The notes beneath the pieces were generated by a model. That model searched no databases, had not been told where the DNA came from, and saw only the letters and a program-made list of their open reading frames with translations. Below, one piece after another: positions 1-7,332 of a stretch of DNA of 20,887 bases; the stretch's first letter is position 1; every line of letters begins with the position of its first letter. The translations under genes were made by a program, and so were the position numbers. This DNA is from a virus. The stretch spans positions 1 through 20,887 of the IMG/VR virus record IMGVR_UViG_3300050138_000151. One strand, given 5' to 3'.

Positions 1-23
1 AGTTTTACTCCGTTTCAAAAGAA

Positions 24-962
24 TTAGGCGTTATCGGCGCCGATACTGTCCGCGCAAGCGATCTGGATGACGCGGCCGAGTTCGGTGCGCGTGCCGCCGA
101 TCGAAAGCATGGTGTTGATGTCCCACGGGTTGCTCGACAGTTCGTTACGGCGGAGGACTTCCACCTTCACGTCCTGCCAGACGCCGAGGTAAATGCCGGT
201 CTTCACGAAGGCCAGGCAACCACGGCAATTCGCATGGCTGTCTTTGTCGGTGATGGTCGGCAGACGTTCCGACACAATCACGTCCATGCCCATGAAGCGG
301 GTCACGGTCGCATCGACAAGGACACCGCCGTTGCGGTTGAAGTCCGAAGACACGATCTGGGCCTGCTTACGGAAGTCGTCGTTCTGCTTGGAGCCGATGA
401 CGAGCGTGATCTGCTTGTCTTCCTCCAGGGCGTGCGCGTGCTCAAGGATACGATAGGCTTCCGAGAGTTTGGCAACGGACATGCCGGTCGAAGTCGAGCC
501 CGAGCCGAACTGGCTGGAAACCTGATAGTTCGTGGTGTCCCAGCTTTCGGTCGTCAAATGGCCGTCATCGGCACCGATCGTCGCAGTCGCGGTCGCGGCG
601 CGGATAATCTCGTCGTCATAGGCGCGCGAGCAAGCGGCCTTGACGCGAGCGACCAACTGGGACTTCGGGTCGATCGGGGTCTTCAGTTGGTCGAAGTTGT
701 CGATCAACTGGTCGTTCTCTTTGTCGATGGGGACAATCCAACGGCGGGTATAGACGGCGCTGTTGTTGGACTTCGCAGCAAAGCGGCCGGCCGGCGTGAC
801 CATGCTGGTCGGGCCGACGAACTGAATGGGCGAAGCCATCTTGGCGCCGGTATGAACGGCCTCAAGGACTTTGCCACGGAGCTTCGACTGCTCCTGCTGA
901 AGGTTCATCTTCAGGAGGGTTGAAAACTGTACCTGAAACAGGTCTACCAAGCCGTCGGCCAT
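24..962 (-). CDS. Major capsid protein
   Basis: A 312-residue protein that would form the icosahedral head shell. It lies last in the visible leftward head operon, after the scaffold gene, which is the usual place for a major capsid gene. The composition is that of a soluble structural protein, with no signal peptide or membrane segment. It ends with a glycine- and threonine-rich strand region (ML-SIGGTRTELGRV) and an acidic Asp-Asn-Ala tail. The length is normal for HK97-fold coat proteins of the kind annotated simply as phage capsid protein. The ATG at 962 is preceded by GGAG eight bases upstream and by a good sigma70-like promoter at 1031-1059, so this gene can be transcribed separately and strongly. 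The family call rests on context and general resemblance; no short diagnostic motif exists. Confidence 0.85.
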   Translation of the reverse strand: MADGLVDLFQVQFSTLLKMNLQQEQSKLRGKVLEAVHTGAKMASPIQFVGPTSMVTPAGRFAAKSNNSAVYTRRWIVPIDKENDQLIDNFDQLKTPIDPKSQLVARVKAACSRAYDDEIIRAATATATIGADDGHLTTESWDTTNYQVSSQFGSGSTSTGMSVAKLSEAYRILEHAHALEEDKQITLVIGSKQNDDFRKQAQIVSSDFNRNGGVLVDATVTRFMGMDVIVSERLPTITDKDSHANCRGCLAFVKTGIYLGVWQDVKVEVLRRNELSSNPWDINTMLSIGGTRTELGRVIQIACADSIGADNA

Positions 963-1026
963 CGGGGTACTCCAAAAGAATTTCGGGGTCTTTCGGCGTT
1001 CCCGCTAGGCGGAGCCTTGACTTCGA

Positions 1027-1085
1027 CGCAACTATATTTCAACAAACCTGATTTGTCAAGCCCAGCAATAATGTTGCGCGCAAGA
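1027..1085. repeat. Two motifs shared with the divergent control region
   Basis: CGCAACTATATTTCAA (1027-1042) differs by one base from the repeat CGCAACAATATTTCAA at 6962 and 6996. TGTTGCGCGCAAGA (1072-1085) is identical to 7052-7065. Both lie in the same order and orientation in the two regions. Here they cover the capsid promoter, which suggests binding sites for a common regulator; that role is inferred. Confidence 0.6.
1031..1059 (-). promoter_or_regulatory. Leftward sigma70-like promoter for the capsid gene
   Basis: On the minus strand TTGACA (1059-1054) is followed after exactly 17 bases by TATAGT (1036-1031). Transcription would start near 1024 and give a leader of about 60 bases before the capsid ATG. 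The spacer ends in TTGAAA, as in the promoter at 4744-4772. The -10 region overlaps a motif shared with the divergent control region. Confidence 0.7.
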
Positions 1086-1265
1086 TTATTTCTTTCCTCG
1101 CATGTGCTTTGATTTTCCTGCATGTTTGTTCGCTGTCGCAATGGCTTCGCCCTCTGGGACGCCAGCCTTCAACATAGCCGTCGCCTGCGCGGCGGCCTTT
1201 GAAGCAGCCTTACCGCGCAGGTGATGGTTATGTTTGGACGCGAATGTTTTTCCGGTCCATGGCAT
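1086..1265 (-). CDS. Small basic phage protein (59 aa)
   Basis: A 59-residue, lysine-, alanine- and histidine-rich protein beginning MPWTGKTFASKHNHHL and containing AMLKAGVPEGEAIATANK. I recognise this as a widespread small phage protein of unknown function, often found next to head genes. The ATG at 1265 has a perfect GGAGG (1271-1275) five bases upstream. The TAA stop of the scaffold gene (1268-1270) lies between that ribosome site and the start codon, so the gene is probably translated right after scaffold. There is no membrane segment. The strong start signal and the conserved pattern make it a confident gene; a direct role in DNA or head binding would be a guess from its charge. Confidence 0.8.
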   Translation of the reverse strand: MPWTGKTFASKHNHHLRGKAASKAAAQATAMLKAGVPEGEAIATANKHAGKSKHMRGKK

Positions 1266-1267
1266 TG

Positions 1268-2140
1268 TTACCTCCGAGCGGCTCGTCCGGCCGCGACCAT
1301 CTGGGTGATATTGTTGAACTCGCGCAGCGCGGTCGCGTCACCCGCATTCAACCGTTTAACGAAGTCGGTGTCGTTCTGCTTTTCGGCCAGGGCGGCTTCA
1401 GCACCTTCCGCCGTCATCAACTGCTGGTTGCCTGGACTACCAGTTTTAACGAATGTGTCTTCGCCGATCATTGTGCCGACCTTGCGGAACATTTCCATGA
1501 CCTTCGCATAGCCGACCTGGTTCTCCAGCGCATTCACGGCTGCCGGGTCGATACCGAGCTTGGCTGCCGTGTTCTGGGCGATGACGAGGTTCGCCTGAAC
1601 ATTCGGACCCCAGTTGATCGACAGGGCGGTCTTCTCAGTTGCCAAAGCAGCAGCTTTCTCTGCCACGTCACCCGTCTCCGCCTGTTCCAGATAGGAGACG
1701 ACTGCCTTCACGACAGCCGGCGCCGCATCCTTCGAGACATGCGCCTGTTGCAGGACAGGACGAATGGCGGCCAGGAATTTGTCCTCCACGGGGTCGCCAT
1801 TGGTGAACTTGATGTTGGCGAAGTCGTAGTCCTTGGCGTCTGCCGGAACACCGAGCTTGGCATTCAGGTTCTTCCAATTGTCCACGTCATTCGTGTCCTT
1901 CGGCATAATAAGGCGGCGATCGGTTGGAATGCCGATACCCTTCTCTGCTTCCTGATGCGCTTTCATCGCATTGACGAACGCGGCTTTCGCGTCCAGCTTG
2001 TCAAGTCCGCGATTGGTGATATAGCCGACATCTTCCGGTGGAAGACCATCGTACCAGGGTTTCGCAGCGGCAGCGGCAGCGGCAGCGGCAGCGGCGACAG
2101 CAGCGGCGTCCCCGGTAACTTCGGAGCCTGTAGAACTCAT
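1268..2140 (-). CDS. Scaffold / prohead core protein
   Basis: A 290-residue acidic, helical protein directly upstream of the small basic gene and the capsid gene. It would guide coat assembly and leave the prohead before or during packaging. The sequence has a near-uniform alanine tract (about residues 12-26) and a KPWYDGLPPED segment. A long alanine-, lysine- and glutamate-rich helical body follows, and the C-terminus is basic (GRAARR), as is common where scaffolds contact coat protein. The ATG at 2140 is preceded by GAGAGG and overlaps the stop of the Bbp19-like gene as ATGA. The KPWYDGLP pattern near the start is familiar from annotated phage scaffolding proteins. The call is from position and composition, with no catalytic motif. 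Confidence 0.75.
   Translation of the reverse strand: MSSTGSEVTGDAAAVAAAAAAAAAAAKPWYDGLPPEDVGYITNRGLDKLDAKAAFVNAMKAHQEAEKGIGIPTDRRLIMPKDTNDVDNWKNLNAKLGVPADAKDYDFANIKFTNGDPVEDKFLAAIRPVLQQAHVSKDAAPAVVKAVVSYLEQAETGDVAEKAAALATEKTALSINWGPNVQANLVIAQNTAAKLGIDPAAVNALENQVGYAKVMEMFRKVGTMIGEDTFVKTGSPGNQQLMTAEGAEAALAEKQNDTDFVKRLNAGDATALREFNNITQMVAAGRAARR
2064..2093. repeat. GCAGCG hexamer microsatellite in the scaffold gene
   Basis: Five perfect tandem copies of GCAGCG (plus-strand reading) code for part of the alanine tract near the scaffold N-terminus. Six-base units keep the frame, so slippage would change alanine number without breaking the gene. Confidence 0.9.
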
Positions 2141-2421
2141 TTGGATAACCTCTCATAGACAGCGGCAGAATTGCCGACTGATAGTTGGGCGATTTGTTCT
2201 GGCGACAAATTCAGGTTCTTCTGAATGAGCAACCATACTTCGCGGCGACCGTCCAAATTCGCCGCTATGCGTGCGTCGGGATGAAACGTACTTTCATTCG
2301 CCCGACAAAACTTTGCCAGCTTCTCTAGTACACGAAGGTTTGCTGGTTGAGTAAATTCAAAGGTCTGTTGGAATACTTTTTTTGTATCCGTGAAATAAGC
2401 AATCGGGCCCTCGATCGTCAT
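2137..2421 (-). CDS. Bbp19-like phage protein
   Basis: A 94-residue protein. The central segment reads RVLEKLAKFCRANESTFHP, then an acidic-aliphatic stretch and GRREVWLLIQKNLNL. This matches the pattern I know for the Bbp19-like phage domain (a short helical protein with FHPD...GRREV). It is usually encoded between portal and scaffold or capsid in podoviruses related to Bordetella phage BPP-1. Its biochemical role is not established. The ATG at 2421 has GGAGGA upstream and overlaps the preceding gene as ATGA, and its own stop overlaps the scaffold start the same way. It is therefore translated as part of the head operon. Function beyond the family name is unknown. Confidence 0.8.
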   Translation of the reverse strand: MTIEGPIAYFTDTKKVFQQTFEFTQPANLRVLEKLAKFCRANESTFHPDARIAANLDGRREVWLLIQKNLNLSPEQIAQLSVGNSAAVYERLSK

Positions 2422-2645
2422 GCAACTTGTCCTCCAGTTGGCTCCAATCTATCGACCAGGGCGAGCCTGGCGGGCGGATTGTAACGAAATTCCTCTATCT
2501 CTTTATGGCTTATAAGCTTGATGGCAGCTATGCCCTCGTGTGTCTTGCGGAGACGACCGTTCGCGTCCTGCCACCGTGTTACGAAACAGTCTGGAGATTT
2601 TCCTTTGATTTTTTCGACCCGACTGATTGTAATGAACACAGGCAT
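2418..2645 (-). CDS. Hypothetical head-operon protein (75 aa)
   Basis: A 75-residue protein with no family I recognise. It is predicted to be mostly beta at the start (MPVFITISRVEKI) and has a WQDANGRLRKTHEG segment. There is no signal peptide or membrane helix. It starts at ATG 2645 with GGGAG about eight bases upstream, inside the TAATG overlap with the portal stop. It ends in an ATGA overlap with the Bbp19-like gene. The coupled arrangement on both sides is the main evidence that it is real. The position between portal and Bbp19 suggests a head or connector accessory role, which is inference only. Confidence 0.75.
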   Translation of the reverse strand: MPVFITISRVEKIKGKSPDCFVTRWQDANGRLRKTHEGIAAIKLISHKEIEEFRYNPPARLALVDRLEPTGGQVA

Positions 2646-4390
2646 TACTGCGCTCCCGGCGCAGGCAGCGGGGCCTGAACCTGTGCTTCGGGCGGCAATC
2701 CACCCCGGCCACCAGACGCAGCTTTCGCTTTCATCATCGCAGCCTGAGCTGGCATAGCCTGTATCTTGGCTTGCTGTTCGGCCGCCTGCTGTCGGACCTG
2801 CTGCTTCTGCGCGACTTCCTGATCGCTGGCAGTCCAGCTTTCCGGCATACCGTTGATCTTGGCGACAGCCGGGATGATCCGATCGAAGGCAAAGCGATCG
2901 AGAGGCGCCGGGTCTTGCGTGGCGTTCACAACCGACAACGCCGTCTCCAGCGTGCGGTTGAAGCCGGCGACCTCGCTCGCGCGCATGTCGCGGGCCAGCG
3001 GGGACGTATACATGATCTGGCCCGACCCCCTAGCCTCTTGTATGATGCGTGGCATTGGAGGAAGCAGGCGCATGTCTTCGAGCAGCGCCAGTTCACGAAC
3101 GATCATCGGGCCAAGGTATTCGGACTGCTGGCGGCCCACGACCGGGGCGATCAGGATGCCACGCTGGGAAATCATTTCGACCACCTGGGTCGCGCTGAAG
3201 ACTTTCGGGTCCGACAGCAAAATCTTGAACAGGTCCACGAGGCAGGCGCCGTCGATGATCGCCTTCTCCTCTGCCATCATTTCCTTGCTGACTTGGATTT
3301 CGCCAGTCGGCAGGATACCTACAGTCGGCTTGCCGTCGCGCATACCACCGGAGTTGATCGCGTCCGGCCGGAAATTCCACGACATGATCCCGTCATCCTC
3401 GACGAGGTACACCGGGCTCGCGGCGCGATGTCCCTGCGTGAGGAAGTCGCGCTTCTGGGCATTGAGGGTCTTCATCGACGGCAGCACCGCCATAAGGGCA
3501 CCGAAGCCGTAGACTTCGCCGGGCCGCTGGATATAGCGCGAGGACGCAAGCGGAAACTGATTGTACCCGCCTTCCGAAATGAACTCGTTCGTCGTCAGAC
3601 AGATGTTGTAACTGGCGTAGGGTTTGCCCTTGGTGTCGAGACGGCGCGGATCATAGTCGTTGCGCGGGCAGACGCGATGTAGGAAGTCGTATGGCATTTG
3701 CGACGACTTCAGGGCTTGCTCTTTCAAGCGTGCCGGGCACTTGTCTCCAAATGCATCCATCGCCTGCTGACCCGTCATGCGATACCAGCGGCAGAAGCCG
3801 TTGATAAGGTTCTGATGGTTCTCGCGCAGGAACATCTGACCGAGCGGAATAGATTTGTAGCGGAGGCCCTGGACCGGAACGCCAGCTTCATTGGTCGCCT
3901 GATCGACGAACATGTTGCCGGTGCCGTAGGCGCCAAGATGTTTGTAGATGTTCTGGTTCTGCGCCGAAAAGTTTCCGATCGGGGCGTAGCGATATTTAAA
4001 CAGAGCCCGCGTGGCCTGCTCGAACCACAGGCGCGCATCGCGGTTCTTCATCACATAGTCGCTCTCGGAGCCAAGCATGTGCCACGTCATGTTGCGCGGC
4101 GTAAGCAGACTATCGAGAATGGAAGCGAAGCGGTCGAGTGCCTGCATCGCGCTGGCATCGACCTGGCGATCGGACTTCTTCAGGCCGGGGAAATTGTAGT
4201 TGCCATAGTAGAACGTATTACGGCTGGGCGGGTCGGCCAACTGCGCAACCTCGTCCCACTGTTCCGCGAACACCGCGCGATAAACCTGAAGCTGCGAGAA
4301 CTCCTGATTGCACTCCGCAACGATCCGCGCCTCATAATCCTGACGTTCCCTCGTCGGATTTGCTCGATCGATTATGCCAGCGTAACTCAT
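2645..4390 (-). CDS. Portal / head-to-tail connector protein
   Basis: A 581-residue protein, the usual size for the podovirus head-to-tail connecting family (T7 gp8/Bbp21 type). It forms the dodecameric ring through which DNA is packaged and ejected. Recognisable stretches are QWDEVAQLADPPSRNTFY near residue 45, LDRFASILDSLLTPRNMTWH near 85 and the connector-type YKHLGAYGTGNMFVD near 150. The C-terminus is rich in glutamine and alanine (about residue 525 on), as in other portals with a helical barrel or disordered end. The start at 4390 directly follows the stop of the 38-residue gene (TAA-ATG); its ribosome site is weak (GGAAAT), suggesting coupling. The gene downstream overlaps by one base. 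Confidence 0.9.
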   Translation of the reverse strand: MSYAGIIDRANPTRERQDYEARIVAECNQEFSQLQVYRAVFAEQWDEVAQLADPPSRNTFYYGNYNFPGLKKSDRQVDASAMQALDRFASILDSLLTPRNMTWHMLGSESDYVMKNRDARLWFEQATRALFKYRYAPIGNFSAQNQNIYKHLGAYGTGNMFVDQATNEAGVPVQGLRYKSIPLGQMFLRENHQNLINGFCRWYRMTGQQAMDAFGDKCPARLKEQALKSSQMPYDFLHRVCPRNDYDPRRLDTKGKPYASYNICLTTNEFISEGGYNQFPLASSRYIQRPGEVYGFGALMAVLPSMKTLNAQKRDFLTQGHRAASPVYLVEDDGIMSWNFRPDAINSGGMRDGKPTVGILPTGEIQVSKEMMAEEKAIIDGACLVDLFKILLSDPKVFSATQVVEMISQRGILIAPVVGRQQSEYLGPMIVRELALLEDMRLLPPMPRIIQEARGSGQIMYTSPLARDMRASEVAGFNRTLETALSVVNATQDPAPLDRFAFDRIIPAVAKINGMPESWTASDQEVAQKQQVRQQAAEQQAKIQAMPAQAAMMKAKAASGGRGGLPPEAQVQAPLPAPGAQ

Positions 4391-4507
4391 TTAATTTCCA
4401 ATGCCTTTGCGGAGAACTAGATATGCAGCGATGACGATCAGGATAGCCGCTACGGATATCAGCCCAAGAGTAATCCAACCGACCACTTCAAGCAGGAACC
4501 AGCCCAT
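4391..4507 (-). CDS. Single-span membrane peptide (38 aa)
   Basis: A 38-residue peptide starting MGWFLLEVVGWITLG and continuing as an almost unbroken hydrophobic stretch to about residue 31, then a basic end (VLRKGIGN). This is one transmembrane helix with a short positively charged C-terminal tail, which predicts an inner-membrane protein. A clear AAGGA ribosome site sits about seven bases before ATG 4507, and its TAA abuts the portal start. It lies between two head genes rather than in a lysis cassette. A holin-like or ejection-related role is possible but not shown. Confidence 0.7.
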   Translation of the reverse strand: MGWFLLEVVGWITLGLISVAAILIVIAAYLVLRKGIGN

Positions 4508-4516
4508 GTGAAATCC

Positions 4517-4717
4517 TTAAATAGAACCGAACCCGGTGAGTGCCTGGAACGCGGACTGCTGGCCGCCAGTGCCCGCCGCCTTCAAGTTCATTTCCTCTTG
4601 GAGTTTTTTCTTTTTCGCGGCGTCCGCGATTTCTTTGGCCGACTGTTTCGCGGCTGCGCTCAAGCCAAGGTCGCCTGCGGCGTTCATCGAGGATAGGGGA
4701 TTTCCCATGCCGGACAT
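4517..4717 (-). CDS. Small helical protein (66 aa)
   Basis: A 66-residue protein with a lysine-rich helical centre (AKEIADAAKKKKLQEEMNL) and a glycine-rich tail; no membrane segment. I do not recognise a named family, though small lysine/alanine-rich proteins are common between terminase and portal. ATG 4717 has GGAG about nine bases upstream. A good promoter (4744-4772) stands immediately before it, so this gene begins a second transcription unit covering portal to capsid. The spacer to the 38-residue gene is only nine bases. Confidence 0.7.
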   Translation of the reverse strand: MSGMGNPLSSMNAAGDLGLSAAAKQSAKEIADAAKKKKLQEEMNLKAAGTGGQQSAFQALTGFGSI

Positions 4718-4743
4718 ATTGTTTCACTCCAGGGGACTTTGGT

Positions 4744-4772
4744 ATATTATTTCAAGCTCGGCGAATTGTCAA
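4744..4772 (-). promoter_or_regulatory. Leftward sigma70-like promoter inside the head operon
   Basis: On the minus strand TTGACA (4772-4767), 17 bases, then TAATAT (4749-4744). The -35 begins immediately after the terminase stop codon (TGA at 4776-4774). The start site would be near 4737, giving a leader of about 20 bases. The spacer ends in TTGAAA, as in the capsid promoter. Confidence 0.65.
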
Positions 4773-4773
4773 G

Positions 4774-6228
4774 TCACCACAGATCGACCGGAGGACTAAA
4801 ATTTCCCCCGCTGTTCTGTCCGCGTATTCGTGCTTGTAGTTTAACGGGTTGCGCTGTCCGCAGGGTCATAATTCCGATGCGGGTCGCAGACAATAGATCG
4901 TCCCTCATTTTCACGATCTTACCTTCCTTGCGATGATACATCCGGTATTCTTCGAACCACTCCGGGCAAGTATTGAAGACCCGCAATTTCTTAGTAGCAA
5001 GACGCTCGGTCATCAGTGCCAGGCCGGCTTCCGTCGAGTTAGTCCCGTCCGCGAACTTAGCGTGCCCGCCCTGCATTCGCAAGCCATTGGCTCGGTAGAT
5101 CGCCGCCGTGGGAGTAAGGTCGCCTTCGAACTCCCGGCGTATCGTTCCGTCTTGCGGCCAAGCAACGGGGATTTTTTCTCCCCACTTCTGGCCCCACGCC
5201 TTGATGGCCTGGCAATGATCTAGTATCCGCGCATCCTTCATGCGAATGCCGTGTGCAATATGAACTACGTCCGCATCCCGGTCCCAGGCGAGCAGGACGG
5301 CAGCAAACGGATGTCCGATACCGAAGTCGATCGCCCACAGCAACGGCCAGTATTCCGGTATCTCGAACGGTGTTTCGCTAATCTCGCCTTCCGGTGTTCT
5401 GAAGATCAAGCCGCTGCCGAGATAGGGAATACCTTTGGCGCGGGCGTCCCGCTCCTGCGGCAGATAGCCGTCGATAATCTTCTGGCGCTCCGATGCCGGA
5501 ATGTGTTCTGCATCTTCAATCGTCATGCCGATCACGCCACGATCCGGCGACTTGTCGGTGATATAGAGGTTCACAACCTCCGTCGGACCCTTGGCCGGCG
5601 TAAAGGTCATGTAGAGCGAGCCGCCCGTCGCGCTGATGCGTGTCAAGGCTTCCGAGTACACCGGCATGTCGGGCTCCTCGTCGAGCCATACGAGGTCGAG
5701 GGTGGCGCCCTGAAACTTCTCACGTCCCTGATCGTAAGACTTGAAGCCGAGAGTGCTGATGCCACCGGAGACGTGCTGCACCTGAACCGTGTCCACACTT
5801 TCCGCGATACCGCGACTAGACGACACCTTGATGATCTTGGACTTGGGAATGTAACCGGTACCCTGCATATCGACGATACCGGGCGGCCCCAAAAGTTTCG
5901 ACTGCAAGGTTTCGCGTACGACCTGAACGGTGACGCCGGCAGCCCAGGCGTTAATTTCTTTCGTGAAGCGCCGGCCCTTCCACCACTTCGGATAAAGGCC
6001 GGTAAGGTGAAATGCCATTTCGGCGGCACCGGCTTCCGTCTTGCCGACGCGGTTGGCGGCCATCAGCAGGCGTTCCCGCAGAGTAGCGCCCATGTTGAAG
6101 AACTCGATCTGCTTCGGATACGGCTTGAAGAAATCCAGCTTGGAGTATTTTTTCTTCTTGTCCAGAGCGACCAGCGTTTCCGCAAGCCGGCGCGCCGCCG
6201 CTTTCTGTTCGTCGGTTGGTTCGCTCAT
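4774..6228 (-). CDS. terL: Terminase large subunit
   Basis: A 484-residue packaging motor. It hydrolyses ATP to drive DNA into the prohead through the portal, and its C-terminal nuclease cuts the concatemer. The Walker A box is AANRVGKT (residues 57-64) and the Walker B is LVWLDEE with Asp183-Glu184. The nuclease domain begins around AIDFGIGHP, with Asp301 as the likely first metal ligand. The length and motif order fit the terminase large subunit family of podoviruses. The start ATG 6228 has GAGGA about nine bases upstream and overlaps the small-subunit stop (TAATG). The neighbours (small subunit before, portal after) complete the packaging machine. Confidence 0.93.
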   Translation of the reverse strand: MSEPTDEQKAAARRLAETLVALDKKKKYSKLDFFKPYPKQIEFFNMGATLRERLLMAANRVGKTEAGAAEMAFHLTGLYPKWWKGRRFTKEINAWAAGVTVQVVRETLQSKLLGPPGIVDMQGTGYIPKSKIIKVSSSRGIAESVDTVQVQHVSGGISTLGFKSYDQGREKFQGATLDLVWLDEEPDMPVYSEALTRISATGGSLYMTFTPAKGPTEVVNLYITDKSPDRGVIGMTIEDAEHIPASERQKIIDGYLPQERDARAKGIPYLGSGLIFRTPEGEISETPFEIPEYWPLLWAIDFGIGHPFAAVLLAWDRDADVVHIAHGIRMKDARILDHCQAIKAWGQKWGEKIPVAWPQDGTIRREFEGDLTPTAAIYRANGLRMQGGHAKFADGTNSTEAGLALMTERLATKKLRVFNTCPEWFEEYRMYHRKEGKIVKMRDDLLSATRIGIMTLRTAQPVKLQARIRGQNSGGNFSPPVDLW

Positions 6229-6800
6229 TAAAGCAAATCCTCGATACCATCACTGTCCCCGACGATTTCATATTCCGCGTCGATCGGAGCCTCGTATCCA
6301 CGATCCATCAGCATCTTGCCCGCCAGCGCCGGACCCGCAATGCGCGCGGCTTCCATCATCGCATCCATAAGTTCTTCGACGCTGGTGTCATCTCGCTTGA
6401 TGATATGCTCCTGAATGGTCTTGCTGCTAAGGCCGGCGCGATCGAGATAGCTGTTGATCGCCGCCAGGCGCGTTTTGCCATCCACGTCGATCTCACCCTT
6501 CGCCATCTTGTAGAGGTCTTCGGCCAGGATCGTCGCGCCCACGTTCATACGGCGCGGCCGCTCCTCCGCGAGCGCCGCCTGTACTCCGTCGCAGTTCGCC
6601 AGGCGCGCGGCAGCCGCAACAAGCGACTTGTCGTTGGTGGTTTCATAGCCGGCATATTTGTAGGCTTCCGAATGGCTGCCTCCGAATACCAGCATCCCCG
6701 TCACGAACTTTCGTTGCCGCTCGTTCAAGGCGCGCATCGCCGGCCCCAGGTGTTCGGTTGGAGTGCGTTCGGACAATAAACTGTCAAGTTTTCGGCTCAT
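6228..6800 (-). CDS. terS: Terminase small subunit
   Basis: A 190-residue DNA-recognition subunit of the packaging terminase. The N-terminal third contains LNERQRKFVTGML and SEAYKYAGYE, the helix-turn-helix pattern of Terminase_2-type small subunits, which bind the packaging site. The rest is helical and acidic at the end (SDGIEDLL). It lies immediately upstream of the large subunit with a one-base overlap. I choose ATG 6800; a TTG at 6809 would add three residues (MTT). Neither has a Shine-Dalgarno site. The promoter at 6808-6836 would start transcription about at the ATG, so the message may be leaderless. Confidence 0.87.
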   Translation of the reverse strand: MSRKLDSLLSERTPTEHLGPAMRALNERQRKFVTGMLVFGGSHSEAYKYAGYETTNDKSLVAAAARLANCDGVQAALAEERPRRMNVGATILAEDLYKMAKGEIDVDGKTRLAAINSYLDRAGLSSKTIQEHIIKRDDTSVEELMDAMMEAARIAGPALAGKMLMDRGYEAPIDAEYEIVGDSDGIEDLL

Positions 6801-6801
6801 G

Positions 6802-6863
6802 GTTGTCAAACTAACACGAGTGCACGATTATGTCAAGGCCCGGCCTATGTTAGCAAAACTAAC
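6802..6863. repeat. Pair of GTTAG/CTAAC operator-like inverted repeats
   Basis: GTTAGCAAAACTAAC (6849-6863) is a perfect 5-bp inverted repeat with a 5-base centre. GTTGTCAAACTAAC (6802-6815) is a related, less perfect copy. They bracket the leftward terminase promoter, with the second covering its -10. This is the layout expected for repressor or activator sites, but the binding protein is unknown. Confidence 0.5.
6808..6836 (-). promoter_or_regulatory. Leftward promoter for the packaging operon
   Basis: On the minus strand TTGACA (6836-6831), 17 bases, then TAGTTT (6813-6808), a moderate -10. The predicted start (about 6801) coincides with the terminase small subunit ATG. One operator-like GTTAG repeat overlaps the -10 and another lies just upstream. 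Confidence 0.5.
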
Positions 6864-6961
6864 AAAAGCTCAGAATTTCCCGGCCCCATAGAAGGATTAG
6901 TCGCTGTCTGCATAGAGCGACCGATCGGCGGGATATGGGTGCATGTCACCCCCGGTCTTTG

Positions 6962-7059
6962 CGCAACAATATTTCAATGTTGACACTGGTCACTACGCAA
7001 CAATATTTCAATGTTGCGCGAGGGCACAATGGCGCAACAATGGCGCACGATTGTTGCGC
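6962..7059. repeat. Cluster of CGCAACA/TGTTGCG inverted repeats
   Basis: A 21-bp unit, CGCAACAATATTTCAA followed by TGTTG, occurs identically at 6962-6982 and 6996-7016, 34 bp apart. In the second copy the arms CGCAACA and TGTTGCG are perfect (6996-7002 and 7012-7018). A third element has perfect 10-bp arms, GCGCAACAAT (7032-7041) and ATTGTTGCGC (7050-7059). A further ATTGTTGCGC lies at 7166-7175. Related copies stand at the capsid promoter (1027-1085). Confidence 0.8.
6980..7009 (+). promoter_or_regulatory. Candidate rightward promoter within the repeat cluster
   Basis: TTGACA (6980-6985), 18 bases, then TATTTC (7004-7009). The -35 is consensus and the -10 is weak. It would give a leader of more than 350 bases before the first gene. 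The repeat units overlap both boxes. Confidence 0.35.
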
Positions 7060-7258
7060 GCAAGAATGTGTCTATTGACAGGATTGTCAGCTACTAACTT
7101 GACGTAGGGGAAGGTTGGCCAATTCCAAGGCATAAGCAGGGGCGGGCAAGGCAGGCACACGCAATATTGTTGCGCGGCCTAAACCTGCACAATAAGTTCC
7201 ACGCAGGGCGGGAATGATCCTCAACACTAGGCCAAATATAAAGCTTTATTTACTGCTC

Positions 7259-7288
7259 TTGACATTCAGGTGGAAGTATGCGCATGAT
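7259..7288 (+). promoter_or_regulatory. Candidate rightward promoter before the first small gene
   Basis: CTTGACA (7258-7264) followed by a weak -10 candidate CATGAT (7283-7288) at 18 bases. The start would fall just before the hairpin at 7305-7332. Only the -35 is convincing. Confidence 0.35.
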
Positions 7289-7304
7289 GCACCTGTCTTG
7301 TGCA

Positions 7305-7332
7305 GGGGCGGGGACGAGAGTTCCCTCGCCCC
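7305..7332 (+). other. GC-rich hairpin in the leader of the first rightward gene
   Basis: GGGGCG (7305-7310) pairs with CGCCCC (7327-7332), and three more pairs extend inward (one G-U). No U-run follows, so it is not a standard terminator. It starts with the same CAGGGGCGGG string as the hairpin at 8940-8965. Confidence 0.6.

Noticed and set aside
944-1141. A 65-residue minus-strand frame between the small basic gene and capsid
   Set aside because: It runs through the capsid promoter and leader, overlaps both neighbours and has no ribosome site. The 59-residue gene in another frame explains part of the region.
5251-6231. A 326-codon plus-strand frame
   Set aside because: It is antisense to the terminase large subunit, which has both Walker boxes and the nuclease Asp.
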